From the NCBI GenBank assembly GCA_007123715.1, contig SKKO01000157.1:1-54051 (forward strand): a DNA stretch of 54,051 bases, read 5' to 3'. Below, in pieces: positions 9,130 through 17,186 of this stretch (within the stretch, counting starts at the first letter, position 1; the number at the start of each line of letters is the position of its first letter). The stretch is from Balneolaceae bacterium. GTDB lineage: Bacteria > Bacteroidota > Rhodothermia > Balneolales > Balneolaceae. The notes beneath the pieces are model-generated. The model did not search any database. It was not told the origin of the DNA and saw only the letters and a program-made list of their open reading frames with translations. Made by a program: the position numbers and the translations under genes.

Positions 9130-9738
9130 TCAGATAGCAGCTTTGTAATTTTCATTTACCTGATCCCAGTTTACCACATTCCAGATCGCACTCAGGTAAT
9201 CAGGACGCCGGTTCTGATAGTTGAGATAATAGGCATGTTCCCAAACATCCACACCGAAAATAGGTGTTAACCCATCCATATAAGGGCTGTTCTGGTTGGG
9301 CGTGGATACAACACTCAGTTTCCCGTTGTCATCCACACACAGCCAGCCCCATCCTGATCCAAACTGCCCGGCTGCTGCAGCGTTGAATTTATCTTTGAAT
9401 TGCTCAAAGCCGCCAAAATCTTCATCGATGGCGTCAGCGAGTTCTCCGGCCGGTACACCACCTCCATTTGGTGACAAAACCGTCCAAAAGAGATTATGAT
9501 TTGCGTAACCGCCACCATTGTTAATAATTGCCTGTCTTTTGTCTTCGGGTACTTCATCAATTCTTCTGAGGACTTCTTCAATAGGCAGTTCCGCAAACTC
9601 GTGACCTTCAAGAGCAGCATTCAGTTTTGTGGTATATCCCTGATGATGCTTTCCGTGATGTATCTCCATTGTTTGTGCATCAATACTCGGTTCAAGCGCA
9701 TCATGTGCGTAGGGTAAATCAGGTAGTTCGTAAGCCAT
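9130..9738 (-). CDS. sodA: Superoxide dismutase, Mn-type of the Fe/Mn family
   Basis: Dismutes superoxide to oxygen and hydrogen peroxide. The 202 residues are full length. The four metal ligands are in place: His27 (MEIHHGKHH), His80 ([10 protein letters not shown]), Asp163 and His167 ([14 protein letters not shown]). The GG before xxNH and the Gln148 in STPNQNSP point to the Mn form, because Fe enzymes usually carry their active-site Gln in the N-terminal half instead; metal use cannot be proved from sequence. There is no signal peptide, so it is cytoplasmic. It is alone on the minus strand and shares a terminator with the convergent lipoprotein gene. Confidence 0.96.
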   Translation of the reverse strand: MAYELPDLPYAHDALEPSIDAQTMEIHHGKHHQGYTTKLNAALEGHEFAELPIEEVLRRIDEVPEDKRQAIINNGGGYANHNLFWTVLSPNGGGVPAGELADAIDEDFGGFEQFKDKFNAAAAGQFGSGWGWLCVDDNGKLSVVSTPNQNSPYMDGLTPIFGVDVWEHAYYLNYQNRRPDYLSAIWNVVNWDQVNENYKAAI

Positions 9739-10222
9739 TTCTTTATTCTTTTTGATTTTAATTATTGTTTATCAAACACACTCCGATTCAATGTGTTACT
9801 CTGTTATGTCTTATGTAAATAATATGAAATTCACCGTTAATCGTTCCAGTTTTTTTGTTTTTATTGATATAACCGGATGATTCGCGGCAGAACAGTGTGA
9901 ATGGGTCTGATATATGAATTTTTTTGTGAACGAAAAGGCAAAAAATATCCCTGTACTTTCTGTGTTTATCAACTGAAGATATTCCCCTTGAATAAGGACA
10001 AACTGATGATTTTCATTAACAATTCTTCGATCTGCCTGTCTCAAGATAAGGGTAATCGTAACAACCGGGATGTTTACACCATTTTGATAATCATTTGGTT
10101 CGATTATAGGACGTATCCATACAAATTATTCCTTAATCAATAATTCGTGATATCTTTGCAGGAATTGTAGGTGAATTTCTTCTATCTTTCAACACATATA
10201 ATCTGAACGAGAATATTTTACT
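9739..10222. other. Intergenic gap, no convincing gene
   Basis: About 480 bp between divergent sodA and sthA. An 80-codon ORF (9901-10143) has no recognisable family or ribosome-binding site. The DNA is AT-rich and probably holds the two divergent promoters. No hairpin or repeat of note was seen. Confidence 0.55.
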
Positions 10223-11695
10223 ATGAAGTTTGATTACGATGTAATCATCATTGGCAGTGGCCCTGCAGGCTTTTCCTGTGCCATGCAAAGCACAAAGTTT
10301 GATAAAAAAGTACTTATTGTTGAAGCAAGTGTCCATACACTTGGAGGTTCCTGGATATCAAAAGGTACGGTACCCAGCAAGGCTTTGCGTGCGGCGGCAA
10401 AGCTCATCCAGTCTTTCAACAGCCAGTTTGGCGATGAAAAAGGACGAAGACCATACGAACGTTTCCGTATGGAAGACATTATGGAGTATAAAAAACCTAT
10501 TCTTGAAAGTAAAAACAAGCAGGTAAAAGACGATATCATAAAGAATGAGGTTGAAACTGCACGAGGATGGGGTAAAATAATTGATGCAAATACCGTTGAG
10601 GTAACCAACAATCTCAACCATAAGAAAACATACACTACCAAAAATATCCTGATCTCTACCGGAAGCAGCCCATCGGTACCCAAAAACTTTGACATTGATC
10701 ATACCAAAATCCTGGATTACACATCCATCCTGGAACTCACACACATTCCTCGAAGGCTGGTTATAATAGGAAGTGGTGTCATTACGATTGAGTTTGCCAC
10801 AATATTTTCTGCCCTTGGTACAAGGGTAGTCATTCTGAGTGATTTACCGGGAATTTTACCATTTCTTGACGGTGAAATTAAACAATATCTCATTAGTATC
10901 ATCAAAACCCGGAACATACAGGTTTTTAATGACACTACTGTGACTAAAATCGCTACAAACGACCTGAGAACTTGTGAGGAAGTTTATTTCAAAACTCAAA
11001 GTGACCCGAGAATGCAGGTCGTTGAAACCGACCATATCTTATATGTGGGTGGCAAAAAACCGAATACAAATGGTATCGGGCTTGAAACAGTTGGCATCAA
11101 AACGAATACAGAAGGGTTTATTAATGTTGACAACTCCTACCGTACAGCTGTGCCAAATATTTATGCAGCCGGAGATGTAATTGGCCAGCCGTCTCTTGCT
11201 TCTGTATCCTTTCTGCAAGGCAGGCTTACGTCATCTCACATGTTCGGAAATTCTTCAGCAGACAACATGATGGTTGACAGAGATATTCCCTATGGCATTT
11301 ATTCCATACCTGAAATATCCGGTATTGGCCTGACGGAAGAGATGGCACAGGAACTTGGTATCAATGTTAGCGTTGGAAGAGCTTACTTTGACAATCTCAC
11401 CCGTGCCGACCTGAATCACGATACTGAAGGAATTCTGAAACTGGTATTCAGAACAGATAATCTGCAGCTTCTTGGAGTACACATTATGGGAGAGCATGCC
11501 TCTGATCTCGTTCATCTTGGCCAAAGTGTGATGGCGCATAACGGAACCATCAAGTACTTTATTGAACGGGTATTAAATTATCCAACCTATGGTGAAGCAT
11601 ATAAAATTGCAGCATTTAACGGGTTAAACCGTGTACATAAATCAGGAGTTAAGTACAAGAATGTTCTTGAAAGGGGTAATCAGATAAACGGCTGA
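10223..11695 (+). CDS. sthA: Soluble pyridine nucleotide transhydrogenase-like flavoprotein
   Basis: 490 residues of the pyridine-nucleotide disulfide oxidoreductase fold. The FAD Rossmann motif IIGSGPAGF is at residues 9-17, the NAD(P) motif VIIGSGVITIEFA near 180, IYAAGDVIG in the second FAD segment, and the dimerisation domain ends in YFIERVLNYPTYGEAYKIAAFNGLNR, very like SthA. Where disulfide reductases have a CxxxxC pair, this reads GGSWISKGTVPSK, with Trp44 and Thr49, so neither redox cysteine is present. Loss of the second cysteine is normal in SthA; loss of both rules out lipoamide dehydrogenase activity. Expected role is hydride exchange between NADPH and NAD in the cytoplasm. Confidence 0.85.
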   Translation: MKFDYDVIIIGSGPAGFSCAMQSTKFDKKVLIVEASVHTLGGSWISKGTVPSKALRAAAKLIQSFNSQFGDEKGRRPYERFRMEDIMEYKKPILESKNKQVKDDIIKNEVETARGWGKIIDANTVEVTNNLNHKKTYTTKNILISTGSSPSVPKNFDIDHTKILDYTSILELTHIPRRLVIIGSGVITIEFATIFSALGTRVVILSDLPGILPFLDGEIKQYLISIIKTRNIQVFNDTTVTKIATNDLRTCEEVYFKTQSDPRMQVVETDHILYVGGKKPNTNGIGLETVGIKTNTEGFINVDNSYRTAVPNIYAAGDVIGQPSLASVSFLQGRLTSSHMFGNSSADNMMVDRDIPYGIYSIPEISGIGLTEEMAQELGINVSVGRAYFDNLTRADLNHDTEGILKLVFRTDNLQLLGVHIMGEHASDLVHLGQSVMAHNGTIKYFIERVLNYPTYGEAYKIAAFNGLNRVHKSGVKYKNVLERGNQING

Positions 11696-11709
11696 CGGCA
11701 AGTGCATAA

Positions 11710-12417
11710 TTAAATATAGTGTATTGCCTTTTTGAGGCCTGTTGCATCAGTTGGCGGATTTTCGGGTATAGTTTTCACGCCTTTGGCAACAGATAATTTT
11801 GCAGCAAGGGCAAGTGCCATTGCATCCACAATATCATCTTCATCAACCTCGTTTCTGCGGAAATCTTCTTTAATTTCCCTGAAAAAATCAGCCGCAATTT
11901 CTTCATGCTGTGTTATGAGGTCGAGGCGGTGTCTCAGGCCTTTTTTTGTGTTTTTTTTCTGAAAAATCATACCGCCGTTCAGGTTCATAAATATCAATTC
12001 GGGATGGCTTTCCATTAACACCTCTCGCAACTCTTCTTTCTCGGTAAGTAGCTGATCGAGAGTCTTGATTTTCGGAGTGATGTTCCAAGCCTGAACCGTT
12101 ATCTTCTTTTCCGTGTATTCAAAGCTTTGCATGCTTGCTTCAACGTAAGAGGGTGCATCTAGTGCCGGCCTGATGGGCGGGCTGAATACACTCGAAGCAT
12201 ATTCAGCACCCAGTTTTTTTCTCAAAAGTTCATCACACTCACGGGTGTAGATCTCATCTTCAAGCCCGATAGGCATATCGATAAAAATCCTGTCAAATGA
12301 TTCAAGAATACCGGCTAATTCGCTATCGGTATGCAGAATTTTATAAAATGGATTGTTGTCATCAAACGTGACAGCTATCCAACCGGCTTTGCAGCCATCT
12401 ATTCCGGCAGTTTTCAA
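11710..12417 (-). CDS. DUF429-family protein
   Basis: 235 residues. It opens with MKTAGIDGCKAGWIAVTF and contains RIFIDMPIGLED, RECDELLRKKLGAEYASSVFSPPIRPAL and a C-terminal DEDDIVDAMALALAAKLS. These are the acidic-residue motifs of DUF429, an RNase H-like fold family related to predicted nucleases. The conserved Asp6, Asp near 47 and the C-terminal Asp pair would form the active site if it is a nuclease; no activity is established for the family that I can cite. It lies 41 bp downstream of aspS on the same strand, so cotranscription is likely. The start is the first Met and gives the complete first strand. Confidence 0.85.
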   Translation of the reverse strand: MKTAGIDGCKAGWIAVTFDDNNPFYKILHTDSELAGILESFDRIFIDMPIGLEDEIYTRECDELLRKKLGAEYASSVFSPPIRPALDAPSYVEASMQSFEYTEKKITVQAWNITPKIKTLDQLLTEKEELREVLMESHPELIFMNLNGGMIFQKKNTKKGLRHRLDLITQHEEIAADFFREIKEDFRRNEVDEDDIVDAMALALAAKLSVAKGVKTIPENPPTDATGLKKAIHYI

Positions 12418-12458
12418 TGTATTAGGCTTTACTTTTATTAATTGATATCGGTATTTGC

Positions 12459-14234
12459 TTACTGAACCACTGTTTTACGCAAGGCTATATGCAGCTCCTT
12501 CAGCTGGTGTTCATCCACCACATCGGGAGAATTATCCATCAGGCTTTGTGCTTTCTGGTTTTTCGGAAATGCGATCACATCTCGTAAACTTTGCGCACCT
12601 GCCATTAACATGATAATCCTGTCGAGACCGAGGGCAATACCCCCGTGTGGCGGAGCACCAAACCGAAATGCATTAAGTAAAAAACCAAACTTATTTTCCG
12701 CCTCCTCTTCATCTATTCCGAGAATGCCAAATACTTTCTGCTGAAGTTCGGTATCATGAATCCTCATGGAGCCTCCACCGATTTCATTACCATTCAGAAC
12801 CAAATCATAAGCCCTGGCATTCACCTTCTCCGGAGAATGATCCAGCAAGTGAAGGTCTTCGGGCCGGGGCGATGTAAACGGATGATGAAGCGAGTAATAA
12901 CGGAGGTCCTCACGCGACCATTCAAACAGAGGGAAATCTGTTACCCATAAAAATTTTGCTTTGGATGTATCAATGAGTTGGAAATCGGAACCGGCGATCA
13001 GGCGCAGGCTACCCATCTGCTGATACACATCCGGAACGGGCCCGGCGAGTATCAGCACAAGATCTCCTTCACCTGCACCTGCTTTTTCTGCCATCTGTCT
13101 CATCGTCTCTTCCTCGAGAAATTTACCCACGCTGCAGGTGATCTCACCATCTGTAATTTTCATGAAAATCATACCTCCGGCACCGGTTTGCGATTTGGCT
13201 TTTTCAGTAAGCCTGTCGAGTGCTCCCCGGCCAAGTGAACCCTGTCCGGGTATGGTAATGGCAACTACGCGACCGCCCTTTTCAACTGTTGACTGGAAAA
13301 TTTTAAAACCAGAGCCGGCAACAATTTCAGACAGGTCACTAATTGGTACTTCAAAGCGTAGATCGGGTTTGTCAGACCCATACGTGGTAATTGCTTCATG
13401 GTATGTTAGACGTGGAAAAGGAATTGTAACATCCGTACCGAGATGTGTTTTCCAGAGTTCCGCCATCAATTGTTCATGCGTGTCATAGATCACATCTTCA
13501 TTAATAAAAGACATTTCAACATCAACCTGTGTGAATTCAGGCTGACGGTCGGACCGCAGGTCTTCATCACGAAAACATTTCACAATCTGGAAATAGCGGT
13601 CGAACCCGGATACCATCAATAACTGTTTATAGGTTTGCGGGCTTTGCGGGAGGGCAAAAAACCGCCCGGCATTCACCCGGCTCGGGACAAGATAATCACG
13701 TGCTCCTTCGGGTGTTGACCGCATCAGGAAAGGAGTTTCAACCTCAGCGAATTGCCTGCCATGATAAAAATTACGGATCGTATGATAAACCCTGGAACGC
13801 AAAAGAAGGTTATTCTGGATTGCAGGCCTTCGAAGATCAAGGTAACGATATCGCAGTCGCACTTCTTCGTTTGTCGTTATATCATCCTTAATTTCAAACG
13901 GAGGAGTCTGTGCTTTAGAATAAACATTAAGACCTGTAACTTCTACCTCAATTTCACCTGTATTCATATCAGGATTGACGGTTGCCTTGGTGCGTTCCAG
14001 TACCCTACCCTCAACACCTATCACAAATTCCGGCCGCAGGTACTCTGCCTGTTCATGAAGCGTTTTATTAGATTCATCAAACACAATCTGTGTAATTCCA
14101 TATCTGTCCCTCAGATCGATAAAAATGAGTCCGCCAAGATCTCGCCTTGTCGAAATCCAACCGTTTAATACGACCTCTTCTCCCTTGTTTTTAACATCTA
14201 ATTCACCACATGTATGGGTTCGTAACCAGCTCAT
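12459..14234 (-). CDS. aspS: Aspartyl-tRNA synthetase
   Basis: Class II synthetase that charges tRNA-Asp in the cytoplasm. The 591-residue length and the insertion domain between motifs 2 and 3 are of the bacterial type. Visible parts are the OB-fold anticodon-binding domain (VVLNGWISTRRDLGGLIFIDLRDRYG), motif 2 (CFRDEDLRSDRQPEFTQVDVEMSF), the flipping-loop region and motif 3 (GGIALGLDRIIMLMAG). Whether it is discriminating or also charges tRNA-Asn cannot be read here. It is the first gene of a probable pair with the DUF429 gene, and is divergent from a small membrane protein gene across about 100 bp. Confidence 0.97.
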   Translation of the reverse strand: MSWLRTHTCGELDVKNKGEEVVLNGWISTRRDLGGLIFIDLRDRYGITQIVFDESNKTLHEQAEYLRPEFVIGVEGRVLERTKATVNPDMNTGEIEVEVTGLNVYSKAQTPPFEIKDDITTNEEVRLRYRYLDLRRPAIQNNLLLRSRVYHTIRNFYHGRQFAEVETPFLMRSTPEGARDYLVPSRVNAGRFFALPQSPQTYKQLLMVSGFDRYFQIVKCFRDEDLRSDRQPEFTQVDVEMSFINEDVIYDTHEQLMAELWKTHLGTDVTIPFPRLTYHEAITTYGSDKPDLRFEVPISDLSEIVAGSGFKIFQSTVEKGGRVVAITIPGQGSLGRGALDRLTEKAKSQTGAGGMIFMKITDGEITCSVGKFLEEETMRQMAEKAGAGEGDLVLILAGPVPDVYQQMGSLRLIAGSDFQLIDTSKAKFLWVTDFPLFEWSREDLRYYSLHHPFTSPRPEDLHLLDHSPEKVNARAYDLVLNGNEIGGGSMRIHDTELQQKVFGILGIDEEEAENKFGFLLNAFRFGAPPHGGIALGLDRIIMLMAGAQSLRDVIAFPKNQKAQSLMDNSPDVVDEHQLKELHIALRKTVVQ

Positions 14235-14335
14235 ATTAAATAAATATTGATTAACTTATAACATTATCGTTTCGTACTCAATCGCCAAAAATAAACAATC
14301 TTGTAACCATTCGCTTACAAGAACTGTAAAGAATT

Positions 14336-14767
14336 ATGTTGTACATCATTTTAATCCTCAACCTATTCAGCAGTTTTTTCCTGTGTGGATTAATCTGGAT
14401 GGTACAACTGGTTCACTACCCGATGTTCTATCATCTTGATAAAACGAATTTTTCCAGTCATATCGCATTTCATGGATTCAGGATTTCCTTTATCGTAATT
14501 CCGCTTATGATTACTGAACTGGTCACGTCATTTGCACTCGTCTATTTGTCTGCACAATATTTTTATTTTCATTTCTCCGGTTTAATGGCTGTTATCATCA
14601 TATGGCTCACCACTTTCATGGTTCAGGTACCGCTGCACAAAAGCCTTTCACAAAAACGGAATAAATATATGATCCGCAAATTAATCCGGTCGAATAGCAT
14701 CAGGACTACACTATGGTCGGTTAAAAGTTTGCTTGGAGCGGTTATCTTATATCAAGTCCTGACTTGA
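14336..14767 (+). CDS. Four-helix integral membrane protein, unknown function
   Basis: 143 residues with four hydrophobic segments (about 2-24, 47-70, 75-98 and 124-142). WMVQLVHYPMFYHLD near residues 21-35 and a buried His in SHIAFHGFRISFIVIPLMITELV look like a conserved pattern shared by uncharacterised bacterial membrane proteins, but I cannot name the family with certainty. Charged residues lie mainly in the loop QKRNKYMIRKLIRSNSIR, which by the positive-inside rule would be cytoplasmic. The last five codons and the TGA stop are embedded in a perfect hairpin, listed separately. The gene stands alone, divergent from aspS. Confidence 0.75.
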   Translation: MLYIILILNLFSSFFLCGLIWMVQLVHYPMFYHLDKTNFSSHIAFHGFRISFIVIPLMITELVTSFALVYLSAQYFYFHFSGLMAVIIIWLTTFMVQVPLHKSLSQKRNKYMIRKLIRSNSIRTTLWSVKSLLGAVILYQVLT

Positions 14768-14774
14768 TATAAGA
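14745..14774. other. Perfect 14-bp inverted repeat spanning a stop codon
   Basis: TCTTATATCAAGTC (14745-14758) is the exact reverse complement of GACTTGATATAAGA (14761-14774), with CT between them. The TGA stop of the membrane protein gene (14765-14767) lies inside the right arm. No T-run follows, so it is not a standard terminator; it may protect the mRNA 3' end or bind a protein. Confidence 0.8.
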
Positions 14775-14912
14775 CCATCCTATCGAATACTGAAAACGAT
14801 ACAATTGCCGTCTGCTTTATCTGACGGATCGAAAAGCTTCAAAAAAATATACTCCGAGCGAGGATTTTAGAAAAACTGAGAAATCTGGTTGAGGGGTTTT
14901 TGGAAGGATATG

Positions 14913-14960
14913 TTGAACTGTCGAACTGTCGAACTGTTGAATTGTTGAATTGTTGAGTTG
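14913..14960. repeat. Six tandem 8-bp units (TTGAACTG type)
   Basis: Consecutive units TTGAACTG, TCGAACTG, TCGAACTG, TTGAATTG, TTGAATTG, TTGAGTTG. The 8-bp period is not a multiple of three and argues against coding. Confidence 0.9.
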
Positions 14961-15043
14961 CGGAACGTAAACAAATCTGTCATCGGTAGCCATTAAATTT
15001 TGCCAAACAGCGGGCAACACCATATTAAAGATGACATTAAAAA

Positions 15044-15080
15044 CTTCGTGCACCTTCGCGCCTTCATGTCCTTGTGGCTA
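15044..15080. repeat. Degenerate CTTCGTG-type short repeat
   Basis: CTTCGTGCACCTTCGCGCCTTCATGTCCTTGTGGC is a degenerate array with a period of about 8-10 bp. From memory, similar strings occur between genes in many Bacteroidota-like genomes. No function is assigned. Confidence 0.6.
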
Positions 15081-15115
15081 AGTGCCCTATCCTTAAATCA
15101 TTGTGGGTATGCAAA

Positions 15116-15146
15116 GGCTTTCCGAATCGGAGAAGCTCTCCGGCCT
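15116..15146. repeat. 31-bp direct repeat, copy 1
   Basis: GGCTTTCCGAATCGGAGAAGCTCTCCGGCCT, identical over 31 bp to 15225-15255. It contains a small hairpin, CGGAGA-AGC-TCTCCG, overlapping a second CCGAATCGG near-palindrome. Confidence 0.92.
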
Positions 15147-15179
15147 ACATGGCTTGAGCGAAAAGTATACTTCACTTAC

Positions 15180-15219
15180 TCTGTTAATCTGTTAATCGGT
15201 TCGTCTGTTCATCTGTTTT
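15180..15219. repeat. Five tandem 8-bp units (TCTGTTAA type)
   Basis: Units TCTGTTAA, TCTGTTAA, TCGGTTCG, TCTGTTCA, TCTGTTTT lie between the two 31-bp copies. Same period as the array at 14913 but a different sequence. Confidence 0.8.
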
Positions 15220-15224
15220 TCAGG

Positions 15225-15255
15225 GGCTTTCCGAATCGGAGAAGCTCTCCGGCCT
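15225..15255. repeat. 31-bp direct repeat, copy 2
   Basis: Exact second copy of the 31-bp element at 15116-15146, in the same orientation, starting 109 bp further on. The flanking bases differ, so the repeat boundary is clear on both sides. Confidence 0.92.
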
Positions 15256-15342
15256 CAGATCTGATGGCCTGTAATAAAAGTTCTTTACATTTTAGGAGAA
15301 TGGTTTATATTTCAGTTTCAATCCTCGTTTTGGCCCGTAACA

Positions 15343-15990
15343 TTGAAAGTCATCCACATAATCATATCGGAAGTATTTGATATCTACAGGGCAGGCCTCT
15401 CTGCTGTATTGAATGAGTATGCAAATTTCAGAGTTGTTGATAGTGTTAAAACAGCAAAAGATCTTCTGAAAGCCTATAAAAAAAATCCGAAAGCTATTTG
15501 TTTGGTTTCAAGCAGCCTCCCCGACAGTAACATTCATGATTTAATGAAAGAGCTGAAAAAAATTAATCCATATGCCAGGGCAATCATACTCACCCATTCC
15601 ACCGATCTTGCGCATCTGAATCAATCTCTTAAAGCTGGTTTTAATGGGTATTTAACAAAAAATGTAACTGTAGATGAACTAACCGACGTAATCCTTACTG
15701 TTGAATCAGGTGAGCAGGGTTTCAGCAAGTCTATAGCCCAGCCTATGATTGACAAATATGCTGATATTACAAGAAGGGGTGTTCTGCAGGGTAAAAAAAA
15801 CATTACAAAAAGAGAAAAAGAAATTATGAAACTGATTGTTGAGGGGCATACCAGCGCTGAAATTGCCAAGAAATTATATATCAGTTCCCGAACCGTTGAA
15901 ACACATCGATCGAACCTGATGAATAAGCTTGAACTTAAAAATACGGCTGATCTGGTTCGTTTCGCCATGGAAGAACAAAACCTTCTATAA
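15343..15990 (+). CDS. NarL/LuxR-type response regulator with degenerate receiver
   Basis: 215 residues: a receiver-like domain (about 1-125) and a LuxR helix-turn-helix (about 150-208: ITKREKEIMKLIVEGHTSAEIAKKLYISSRTVETHRSNLMNKL), so a DNA-binding transcription regulator. The receiver lacks the phosphoryl-acceptor: canonical LLDLSLPD is here CLVSSSLPD, putting Ser56 at the Asp position, and the N-terminal acidic pair is SE in IIISEVFD. The conserved Lys (YLTKN, Lys106) is kept. It is therefore unlikely to be switched by ordinary aspartyl phosphorylation. The start is TTG, with no nearby in-frame ATG and the first beta-strand beginning at once. No histidine kinase is adjacent. A strong terminator follows. 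Confidence 0.88.
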   Translation: MKVIHIIISEVFDIYRAGLSAVLNEYANFRVVDSVKTAKDLLKAYKKNPKAICLVSSSLPDSNIHDLMKELKKINPYARAIILTHSTDLAHLNQSLKAGFNGYLTKNVTVDELTDVILTVESGEQGFSKSIAQPMIDKYADITRRGVLQGKKNITKREKEIMKLIVEGHTSAEIAKKLYISSRTVETHRSNLMNKLELKNTADLVRFAMEEQNLL

Positions 15991-16105
15991 TTTAAATCTG
16001 CGTATAATTACGTAGATAAATTACGATAAATTACTTATTGCACAAGCCGCCTTATAAACCTATGTTAAATTTGCAAATGGGGTAATAGCCGTCTGTAGAT
16101 GATAT

Positions 16106-16146
16106 TTAGCAGCATTCTTTGACCGGAATGCTGCTAATTTTTTTTA
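16106..16146 (+). terminator. Strong rho-independent terminator
   Basis: A perfect 12-bp stem TTAGCAGCATTC/GAATGCTGCTAA (16106-16117 with 16126-16137), an 8-nt loop, then eight T. It ends the LuxR regulator transcript. Confidence 0.93.
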
Positions 16147-16224
16147 TATATCTGTTTCTTCTCTTCCAATACCAGCAAGGCTTTTCTATTTTGTGATTGA
16201 TAATGATCACCCTGTTGTAATACC

Positions 16225-16998
16225 ATGGATAAAATTAATACCACGCTCTCTCAGCATACTATGGAACAAGAAAAGCCTGTGAATCTTCTATGGACCGGTG
16301 GCTGGGACTCTACGTTCAGGCTCTTACAAATATTACTGGAAGAAAAAGTTGCAGTGCAACCATACTACATTATCGATTACAGAAGGAGCTCGATTGGCAT
16401 GGAATTTGAATCCATGCGCTACCTCAGAAAAAAAATTACCGATACCTATCCTGAAGCACGGGAATTATTTCTGCCCACCATTCATTCAGAAATGGAATTA
16501 ATCAAACCGGATAAACAAATTACAGACTCTTATAAAAAAATAATCAAATACAGGCATCTGGGGGATCAATACGACTGGCTGACACGCTTTTGCAAACAAC
16601 ACAACATCGGAAAAATAGAACTGTCCGCCGAAAAACATTTACGCTATGGTCACCTCAGCTTTTTCCCTTATTTGTATAGTGCGGATGATTATCCCAATTT
16701 TTCAAAACCTGACTATTATGAAATCGTAAAACCGGAACTGATTTTCCTGTTCAGTTTTTATGATATACCGCTGAAAAATACCACCAAACTAATGATGCTC
16801 CATCATGCCCGTAAAAAAGGATGGCTAAACGGAATCATGGATAAAACCTGGTTCTGTTACCGGCCCACGCGTTTAAATTCCCCCTGCGGGCTTTGTAAGC
16901 CATGTAGTCAGGCCATGGAAAACCGATTTGGATGGAGAATTCCACTGCACAGACGTGGACTGTATTATCTTAGAAAATGGAAGCGCAGTATTTTTTGA
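16225..16998 (+). CDS. QueC-like PP-loop ATPase-superfamily protein, pathway unknown
   Basis: 257 residues. LLWTGGWDSTFRLLQILL at residues 21-38 is a PP-loop (SGGxDST-like) nucleotide-binding motif with Thr in place of the first Ser. The C-terminal CYRPTRLNSPCGLCKPC (Cys211, 221, 224, 227) is the four-cysteine zinc motif of QueC (7-cyano-7-deazaguanine synthase). Overall identity to true QueC looks low: the central residues 60-200 (YDWLTRFCKQHN, ELSAEKHLRYGHLSFFP) match nothing I recall in queuosine biosynthesis and no other que gene is nearby. It probably activates a carboxylate or similar group by adenylation. The second Met (16261, MEQEKPVNLLW) is an equally plausible start. It stands alone. 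Confidence 0.75.
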   Translation: MDKINTTLSQHTMEQEKPVNLLWTGGWDSTFRLLQILLEEKVAVQPYYIIDYRRSSIGMEFESMRYLRKKITDTYPEARELFLPTIHSEMELIKPDKQITDSYKKIIKYRHLGDQYDWLTRFCKQHNIGKIELSAEKHLRYGHLSFFPYLYSADDYPNFSKPDYYEIVKPELIFLFSFYDIPLKNTTKLMMLHHARKKGWLNGIMDKTWFCYRPTRLNSPCGLCKPCSQAMENRFGWRIPLHRRGLYYLRKWKRSIF

Positions 16999-17186
16999 AG
17001 GCTGTCAGGTTACTTTCAAACAAGTTTTTTTTCGTTTTCCTGGCAGAGCGGATTCCACGCAGTAAAATGCATCTTGGCACTTGATCCATATTCATAATCC
17101 GGACTAATCAATCCGTTCAAATAGATATATCTTCAGTACTGGTTTTATGATAACCACAACCACCTTAAAACTTTATGGTCCTACCT

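Larger units (their letters stand above)
14768..15342. other. Repeat-rich intergenic region
   Basis: About 575 bp with no credible gene. It holds three separate short-period arrays and two copies of a 31-bp element, each listed below. The 78-codon minus-strand ORF over it (NNSTIQQFDSSTVQH) is simply the translation of the 8-bp array. Confidence 0.7.

Noticed and set aside
9901-10143. 80-codon ORF between sodA and sthA
   Set aside because: Composition and sequence look random, with no initiation signal and no similarity I recognise.
14913-15255. CRISPR array
   Set aside because: The repeat units are 8 bp with no spacers, the 31-bp element occurs only twice, and no cas gene is near.
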